A DNA stretch of 64,000 bases from Dittrichia graveolens (lineage: Eukaryota > Streptophyta > Magnoliopsida > Asterales > Asteraceae). Below the pieces are notes generated by a model. That model was not told the DNA's origin. It worked only from the letters and a program-made list of their open reading frames with translations, and searched no databases. Numbering within the stretch: the first letter of the stretch is position 1; the number at the start of each line of letters is the position of its first letter. This document shows positions 57,600 through 64,000 of the stretch, in pieces. The position numbers were made by a program, and so were the translations under genes. The DNA lies in contig JARJIL010000006.1 in the NCBI GenBank assembly GCA_038502395.1, positions 25,601,001 through 25,665,000 of the forward strand. The letters are read 5' to 3'.

Positions 57600-57740
57600 T
57601 ACACCCGCAAGAATAAGTATGGCCGTACAAAGCAAAACTAACGAACCTTCTACGGGCGTAGAAATGAAAACTATGGCTGTAGAAAGGACATGTACCTCCT
57701 AAGGCCGTAGAAAGAATAAGTATGGCCGTAATAAGGGGCT
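57600..57740. repeat. Array of GGCCGTAGAAA words in the LTR fragment
   Basis: Five variants (ATGGCCGTACAAAG, GGGCGTAGAAA, ATGGCTGTAGAAAG, AGGCCGTAGAAAG, ATGGCCGTAATAAG), two preceded by AGAATAAGT, at the position where other LTRs carry their own motif. Confidence 0.8.
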
Positions 57741-57863
57741 TTTTGGTCCTTAATGGAGAATTAAGTGAAATTAAGATTATATATTGATACATAGTGTTAT
57801 TCTAGGTTCTTCGGGACCTAACGGAGCATGTGTGGTTGCTAACTAAGTGAGCTTGGACCCGAG

Positions 57864-58613
57864 GTGAGTACGGGAACCATTACATATCCTTGATTAATCA
57901 CCGTACTATATGAATGACGTGTCATCAACGATTTGCATGATGAGACAGGTTTTGCTATGTTCAACGGTTGTTACTAAACATGGGTATGTTATTATTGTTA
58001 TTATTAACATGATTCATACGGTTTATGCGTGAATATGATAGTTGATTGTTAACATGCTTTCGTTCACCTAATTACTTATGTGAACACAATTTATGATATA
58101 CTCGTTATGTTCATACGGTCCCTTCATGAACTAGCTTATAGTTTATTAATATCTGCACGGACCCTTCATCCTTCGTGGACATATTATGTATTTGTGCATG
58201 GTCCGGACCGATTGATGACTGTGTATACAGTCTAGTTCCTAGCCACGGTTTACAGCTGGGTCCCACAGTCCATTCGAGATTAACAAAGACCTTTGTAAGT
58301 CGTGAAACTGCAGGACCCTGTTCTTCAGACGGTGGGGGTCATCGTCCATTGGCCCCATGATAGTAAAGGTATGGTGAACCGCTATATGCTCACCCACCTT
58401 ATCTGATTGGTGTTTTAGACTCCTCTGGCTAGAGCCAGTGCGTTGGGCTCGTTATCTAGCAACAAACGGTTTTAGTAAGACAGCTACACACCCAGTGTGC
58501 TAGGATAGCACTGTATGGTATACCGTGTATTGCATGATTATCTTGTATATGTTCGTCTTTTTGTGCTCACTAGCTTTTATAGCTAATCCCTCCCATGTTT
58601 TATACCCCACAAG
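57864..58613 (+). other. Putative LTR intron (about 750 nt), weaker acceptor
   Basis: GAG|GTGAGT; CTAAT near 58583; a CCCCACAAG acceptor-like end. The donor is excellent, the acceptor poor. Confidence 0.25.
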
Positions 58614-58790
58614 TGACTAGTAGTTCGCTGTTGGAGGTTGGGATGGATTGAGGAACACTATTGTTGACCTTTGTGCCTTGTTTATATTCTATTGTTATGG
58701 TCGATTGTTTTGAACACAAGTAACTCCAAGTATGTTTATTAACGGGTCAGATGGAAGTTTTGAATGTATAAAACCATATGATAAATATGG

Positions 58791-59089
58791 TTTTATAACT
58801 TAAATGTCATATCTGCCTCATATTATTTTTTTTTCGTTTCTCTTTCCAACTCAAATACATTGTATAGTCTAACCCAAACTAACTCAATCTTTTTTTTACT
58901 TTTTAATTTATTTTATTATACATTTACTTATTAACAAAATAAAATATTTATAAACTGTATAAAAATACAAATATAACAAATAAAAGAAATAAAAGTTTCG
59001 TAACATTAATAAAACATTATCATTAGAAAATAAAAATTACAAAACACTAAATCAAAAATATTAAATAATAAAATAATCTAGAAATCTAG
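58791..59089. other. AT-rich sequence downstream of the Harbinger remnant
   Basis: Non-coding; probably the 3' part of the same dead element. Confidence 0.3.
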
Positions 59090-59600
59090 TCGTCCTCGTT
59101 GCGGAAAGTTGGATACATGAAATATATTCGACCAAATCCTACTGAAGGTTATTACGAGTCTCCCGGTTTTCGACTAATCCCATGACATTTTATCTCTCAT
59201 CCTCAAGTACTCTTCAATCGAGTCGGAGGCTACTCTGTACTCCAATGGCCAAATAGCGGAGTACACTTTTGTACCGGAAATAATTCTTTTTTTCCTCTGA
59301 CGTCCTATTTTTGTTTAAAATACAAAACATCTACTTCAAAATAACAACTATTCTTTCGAATAGTTGTTTGCTCATCTAGAACCGCCGTCTAAACAAATCC
59401 CTTGTATAAATAGGTTATCGCCAAAGTATTCCTTTATAAGCCGATCATTTGTAGCTATATACCCAACCTCTTTCTATGTTCCTACTCCTTAGTCTTGCTG
59501 TTGATTCCGCGGTGCTACCATAAACGAAATTCATCGCGTCTCAAATCAACCCTATAAAAATTTTGTTTTACTACTCAATGAGCTCGTCGGTTGATATGGT
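59090..59600 (-). pseudogene. PIF/Harbinger (ALP1/HARBI1-like) transposase remnant
   Basis: On the minus strand, in shifting frames: RNIERG...NDRLIKEYFGDN, then FRRRF*MSKQLFERIV (59335-59393, with an in-frame TAG), then EYRVASDSIEEYLRM near 59205-59240. These match in order the N-terminal half of plant Harbinger nucleases (YFGDNP, FRRRFRMSK.LF.RI, DEYLRM). The catalytic DDE half is absent. Confidence 0.7.
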
Positions 59601-60042
59601 TTATGATGATGATGCAATCGATGAAACGGATTGTAGTCTTGATGAACCCGAATGTCTACCCGATTGCTTCGAGTAATCAACTATGGAAGGTCTAAGTGGA
59701 TTGTTCAAGTCCTCACAGGAGAGACTCTTCCATTCTTTTTTGCTTGCCTTTTTATTTATTTTCTTTTAGCATCTCAACACATAAAAATTATTTGTAACAC
59801 AATTTCTAAGCCGCGTTCACTTATTTGTTTGAAAGAAATTACATTATATATTAAAAATTAAATTTTATTTATAACACTTCGTACCTGCATTAAAGCCATT
59901 ATTAAAAAAATAAATAAAAAGTAAGTGATGCTATTTTCTAAAAGGGAAAATCTTTTCAAATTGCCCTCCCCACTTTTACAAAGCCTTCTCCATTCTCACT
60001 CGTGGCTCTCACTACGTTAAAACAATGTTTTATTTTTTAACA
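59601..60042. other. Spacer
   Basis: GAT-rich sequence near 59600 (on the minus strand, the presumed upstream side of the transposase remnant), then AT-rich DNA. No gene. Confidence 0.3.
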
Positions 60043-60487
60043 GGTCAATAATAATTTAACTATTAAAGTTTTTATTTAGTTTTAAGTTGATTATGAAAGT
60101 TTTTTTTAAACAATTTTATCTTAAAATTTTAAATTTGTTATGATTTAAATCTTAATTTTTTTTCAAATAGTTTAAACCTTAAAGTTTTATTAAGAAACTT
60201 ATTAACCCCTTAAGTTTTGTATGATCTTTGATTTTACCTTCTCTATTTGATTATGCATGTTATTTTTATTAAAAACTTAACAAAACTTAGAGGGTTAAAC
60301 CATTTTTAACCAAAATTTAAGAGTTAAATGATTTGAAAAAAAACTTTAAGTTTTAAATAAAAAAATGTGTAACTTTGAGGATTAAATCATAAAAATTTAA
60401 ACTTTATGATAAAACTATTTAAAAAAAACTTTGATGATTAAACTAAAACTGAACTAAAACTTTGATTGTTAAACCATTATTGACTCT
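60043..60487. repeat. Fold-back element of about 445 bp
   Basis: The left arm (GTCAATAATAATTTAAC, AAAGTTTTTATTTAGTTTTAAG) is the imperfect reverse complement of the right arm (ACTAAAACTTTGATTGTTAAACCATTATTGAC), and pairing continues inward along most of the element. No clear target duplication. Confidence 0.7.
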
Positions 60488-60549
60488 CTTCTATCACATA
60501 GATAAATCAAGGTACTCAAGTACTCAACTCTAAGTTGCAATTTTGATAA

Positions 60550-60757
60550 GCAATTTTAAGTCTCTTTTATATGTTGTATTCTTCTATTGATATGTAATAG
60601 ATCTCTGGGCTATTGTGGGTCTTTTTCCTGTATTTTTTAGTCAGTTTGTGGTGGAAAATTGCTCTACTGGATGTTGGTATTCTGCTCCTTGAATAATAGA
60701 GTTGCTTTCTGTGTTGTTTTTTTATATAAATGAATTGTTTCCTTTCCAAAAAAAAGA
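60550..60757 (+). mobile_element. Probable LINE 3' tail
   Basis: TATAAATGAATTGTTTCCTTTCC followed by A8 resembles the short A-tailed 3' ends of plant LINEs. No coding part remains. Confidence 0.4.
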
Positions 60758-61794
60758 TAAATCAAAATCCAAAAGTTGAAACTTCAATTTGCCCCATTTT
60801 AAATTGTAGTTGCCAAGAACAAAGTCATATACATACGCAAGTGTGCTCGTGTTTTTGATCTGCCACACTTGAGTCAACGACGACAACAAGCACAAGGTGA
60901 GCGTGTGATGTCGGCCAACAAAAGGAGAAAGGACTCGGTTTAGTCTGAGGAAACAAAAAATAGGAGGAAGGTTGTCTGTTGAATTTAGGGTGTTGAAAAA
61001 CGGTGGTGGTGATGATGATAACGACGACGATGATAATAATAGTAAAAGTATTAACTCAAACATGGATACAGTAGAATATACATAAAGAAAAGTTGTCTAC
61101 TTTTTAATGGAAAAAGAAACCCTCCCCTCTTTATGTGAACACATTTCACATTTATGAAATGAAAACTCTATCTTTTACTCTGAAAAATGGGAAAAGAAAA
61201 TTAAAAACATTTTCTAAATCTAAAAACACCCTGTCTTTCTAGAAAATATTTGTAAATTGTTATGATTTATATATGAAATATAATTTTGTAATAGTACTTA
61301 AAAATTGATAAAAAAACTTATAATCTAAAAGATGAATAATGATTTTATTTATAAATCTCTCAAATGTGCTTTGTGTTGCTAGAGTGTGCGTGCTAGTGTT
61401 TGTAAAACCCATACGGTTATAGAGAGCTTATAAGCTAATTTTTAGAGAAAAAGCGGAATTAGGTGACACTCAAGGGTAAAGATTATTGAATAAAAATTCT
61501 ATTTCTATCTATAACATAATTAGATTAATGATTTTTAATATATTTTTTTTAGTTTTAATGATTGATGCTAAACAAAATAAACTTATGAAAAATATACGAA
61601 AGCAGGATAAAAATTATTATTAAGAATGAGTTGTGTTCAATAAAGTTCATGTAAGAAACTTAGTCCTAAAATTTTAATATTCAATCACATGTGATTTAGT
61701 ATACAATCACATATGAATTACGAAAATATCACTCCACCCAATACTCGACTACCTAAACAAATACAGAGGACTCGACTACAATTCTTCCCTTATT
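60758..61794. other. Non-coding spacer
   Basis: A GGTGGTGATGATGATAACGA microsatellite-like run near 60997-61042; otherwise AT-rich, without a recognised gene. Confidence 0.35.
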
Positions 61795-62139
61795 TTACTG
61801 AAAGAAATACTTCCCTTCCACCCTCTTACTTCCACAACATAAGTACTTTTCTTGATATACTAAATCATCTGCTTCGAGTAAGATCATCCTTGGCATAACC
61901 TCTACTTTAAATCTTCCTTCTTCCTTCATTACAACCTTTATCCTTGTCACAATTTCTGAAATTCTCCACGCTTCGCACATGTTATCCAGCAATGCTTCCA
62001 CTACTAACTTGGCATCGCTTATGATTGTTACATTGTGGAAAGTCTTTCCTTTTTCCCCTGGTTGGTAATCTATTAACAAACAAGAACCACACGAAGTAAC
62101 TTTTGGTGGAGCCCAACTATTCCACAATTCTTTAAGCAT
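61795..62139 (-). pseudogene. RNase H-like (RVT_3) domain fragment
   Basis: The frame contains ISDAKLVVEALLDN, then AWRISEIVTRIK and EVMPRMILLEADDL, the pattern of the plant RNase H-like domain (D-S-K-L-VV-AL ... I ... V-R-x-N-xx-AD) found at the end of LINE polyproteins and in short host genes. The usual first catalytic Asp and the HVxRxxN box are damaged. Probably a LINE relic. Confidence 0.55.
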
Positions 62140-62540
62140 CCTACTTGTGACGGTCGCGATTTCAAGTCATCACGTTCATAAACATAAACATTAAAAACAT
62201 AAGTTGTCTGATTAAACATAAACAAAATGGTATCAACTAAGACAGTACACTATCCAAAGTCCATGTCTCACAAAGCAGTCTCTAGGCAAGTTGCACGAGT
62301 ACAAGACACATTTCAAGAAACAAATATCAGCTTAAAGCCTCGTAAGTCAATAGAGTTACTAAAAGATTCAATTAAAACATATGATTTAAACAGTAATATC
62401 AAATAATAAATAATTCTTTAAATCGTAATCATCATTAATAGTCTAGGGTAATTATCTTAACCCAAGGTATAGACCCGGTTCACGAGTCACGTTATTACCC
62501 GAATAAGAATCATTAGAGCGCGACTTCCACTAATTCTTAA
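62140..62540. other. Unassigned non-coding stretch
   Basis: TGTGACGGTCGCGATTTC at 62146 and TGTAACATCTCCCGC at 62542 hint at an LTR-like fragment, but no structure is secure. Confidence 0.3.
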
Positions 62541-63195
62541 ACTGTAACATCTCCCGCTATTGCTACTCCGACGACGTGGTATACAGAGTATTCCCACAAA
62601 CAGTGGGTGTGGATTGTGATGACACTTTTAGCCCGGTTGTCAAGCTGGCTACTATCCGTACAGTTCTTAGCCTTTCTGTCTCACAGTCCTGGCCTATCCG
62701 CCAACTGGATGTGAAGAATGCATTTCTTCACGGTGATCAACAAGATACAGTATATATGCACCAACCACCGGGGTTTGTTGACCGCGATGCCCCGACTCAT
62801 GTCTGTCGATTACGCAAGTCATTATATGGGCTAAAGCAAGCCCCACGGGCATGGTACACTCGGTTTGCCACCTATATCACTCGTAATGGGTTTAAAAGCA
62901 GTGCCTGCGACAACTCTCTCTTTGTTTATCGGCAGGGTGCTCACACGGCTTATCTACTACTTTATGTTGATGACATCATTCTCACAGCATCAGATTCTGA
63001 CTTTCTCCAGCACATTATCGCCACTCACTCTCGGGAATTTGCTATGACCGACCTCGGGGATCTACATCATTTTCTGGGTATTTCGGTTACTCGTAACAAA
63101 CAAGGCTTATTTTTATCCCAGTCACAATATGCACAGGACATCCTCAAAAGGGTGTCTATGAGTACATGTAATCCTTGTCATACACCAGTGGATAC
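62541..63195 (+). pseudogene. Copia reverse transcriptase fragment
   Basis: Contains DDTFSPVVKLATIRTVLSL, RQLDVKNAFLHGD, CRLRKSLYGLKQAPRAWY, LLYVDDIILTASD (catalytic YVDD intact) and LGDLHHFLGISV, clearly copia RT of a family different from the 47562 element (possibly Ale-like). The frame starts abruptly and is cut at 63195 by another LTR. Confidence 0.88.
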
Positions 63196-64000
63196 TGTTG
63201 GTTCTATGTGCACAAGACACAAATTAATACGATATTACTAATAATAAATAAACCCATAGGGTCACACATTTACAATCAATGGACACCGATTACATATTTG
63301 AATATGATTTAAATATGTTTCCAACTCATTATATATATAAGTATATATATATGCATTGTTGCATATTATTATTTATGTGAAATAATAATATCACTCTTAT
63401 ATATTAATATAAGATAATGCATATGAAATACATAAATATAAACATATGATTTTATATATGTATATATATATATATATGTACAAATGTATATTTGTTACAA
63501 GTAAAGAGTTACTAGTAACAATTATATAAATGTATGTATATCCTTGTTACAAGTAAAGAGTTACTAGTAACAATCAAGTATGTATATAAAATACATGTAG
63601 ATGTATTTTATACTTAGTATGACATATCTAGTATACTCTTTTATATAAATTGAAAGAAAACTAGAAATTCACACATTAATCCTTCAAAGGGGCCATGTAT
63701 TGCTTCTTGATTGGAATGGACCAAGGCATGGACTAGATGTACAAGCATGGAAGGAAGACAAGAGGGGACCCTCCCCCCTCACCCATTTTCGGCCGAAAAT
63801 GGGAGCCAAAGGGGGCCTCCCCTTGTTGCTTCACTTCTAGATCTTATTTAGTACATGCATGGCTCTTTTGTGTATAAGTTTATGCTACCACCTTTCCTTG
63901 AGTTCTTAGAAAAGTTCTAAGTGTTTGATACTTGAAAACATCCTTACTTTGTAGTATTGGTGTTCTTCAAGTGAGCAAAGTGTGGTGTTAAAATACATAC
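63196..64000 (+). repeat. LTR of the 47562 copia family, diverged copy, runs off the window
   Basis: Starts TGTTGGTTCTATGTGCACAAG and follows the 47562 LTR closely, then diverges after about 63615 with substitutions and indels. The palindrome at 63782-63803 is 22 bp and perfect. The 5-bp left flank is GATAC. Whether it is a solo LTR or a 5' LTR cannot be seen. Confidence 0.9.

Larger units (their letters stand above)
57480..58790 (+). repeat. Tekay-type LTR fragment
   Basis: Has GAG|GTGAGT at 57861-57869, GTCCGGACC blocks like those of 47290, CTCACTAGCTTTTATAGCTAAT at 58567-58588 and a CCCCACAAG acceptor-like site. Both true ends are missing, so limits are approximate. Confidence 0.65.

Noticed and set aside
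1..64000. tRNA or rRNA genes
   Set aside because: None seen. The only tRNA-related sequence is the copia primer-binding site at 48699.

Overview
This window is plant nuclear DNA. It is AT-rich, gene-poor and filled with nested plant transposable elements. There is one recognisable host gene, with spliceosomal introns. The element mix (Tekay-type chromoviruses with long LTRs, Ty1/copia, MULE, hAT, PIF/Harbinger, CACTA and Helitron non-autonomous elements) and the plant-specific NET1 gene indicate a flowering plant. A eudicot, perhaps Asteraceae, is my guess from the general look of the repeats; nothing decisive shows it.

Layout. 1-7434: the 3' part of a degenerate Tekay-type Ty3/gypsy element (gag, PR, RT, RNase H, integrase, chromodomain, 3' LTR). 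Its integrase is split by a 0.7 kb LTR-like insertion carrying six copies of the near-palindrome GTCGCGGCGCGAC. 7435-11600: a MULE end, Helitron-like termini, nested MITEs, a LINE remnant and a hAT MITE. 12372-20240 (minus strand): an apparently intact NET1-type NETWORKED actin-binding protein gene. I reconstruct three coding exons joined in frame (1423 codons before the stop), with a MITE in intron 1. 20974-23557: a MULE with 9-bp target duplication containing a second MULE-like element. 24487-28816: a copia remnant split by a reversed Tekay solo LTR. 29268-36572: hAT, MULE, Helitron and CACTA non-autonomous elements. 36753-45431: a deep nest (old Tekay LTR, Helitron, hAT-like element carrying two opposed solo LTRs, tandem Helitrons, Harbinger-like MITE). 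45432-56780: a Tekay solo LTR with target duplication CTGTA, interrupted by a young but defective copia element (47562-56225, TSD CTTCG, tRNA-Met PBS). 56781-64000: another Tekay LTR fragment, a Harbinger transposase remnant, a fold-back element, an RNase H-like remnant and a copia RT fragment cut by a further LTR of the 47562 family.

The host gene and the transposons are not a functional unit. NET1 would link actin filaments to membranes; the rest records repeated insertion and LTR-LTR recombination. The most striking pattern is inside the Tekay LTRs. All six that reach the relevant region carry AG|GTGAGT, then a CTNAY box, then an AG acceptor 20-35 nt later (CAG in five), as in a spliceosomal intron. 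Upstream of that donor each LTR carries a short near-palindromic motif, usually repeated, whose sequence differs between subfamilies. The young copia family has an LTR palindrome that stays self-complementary although its flanking bases differ between copies.
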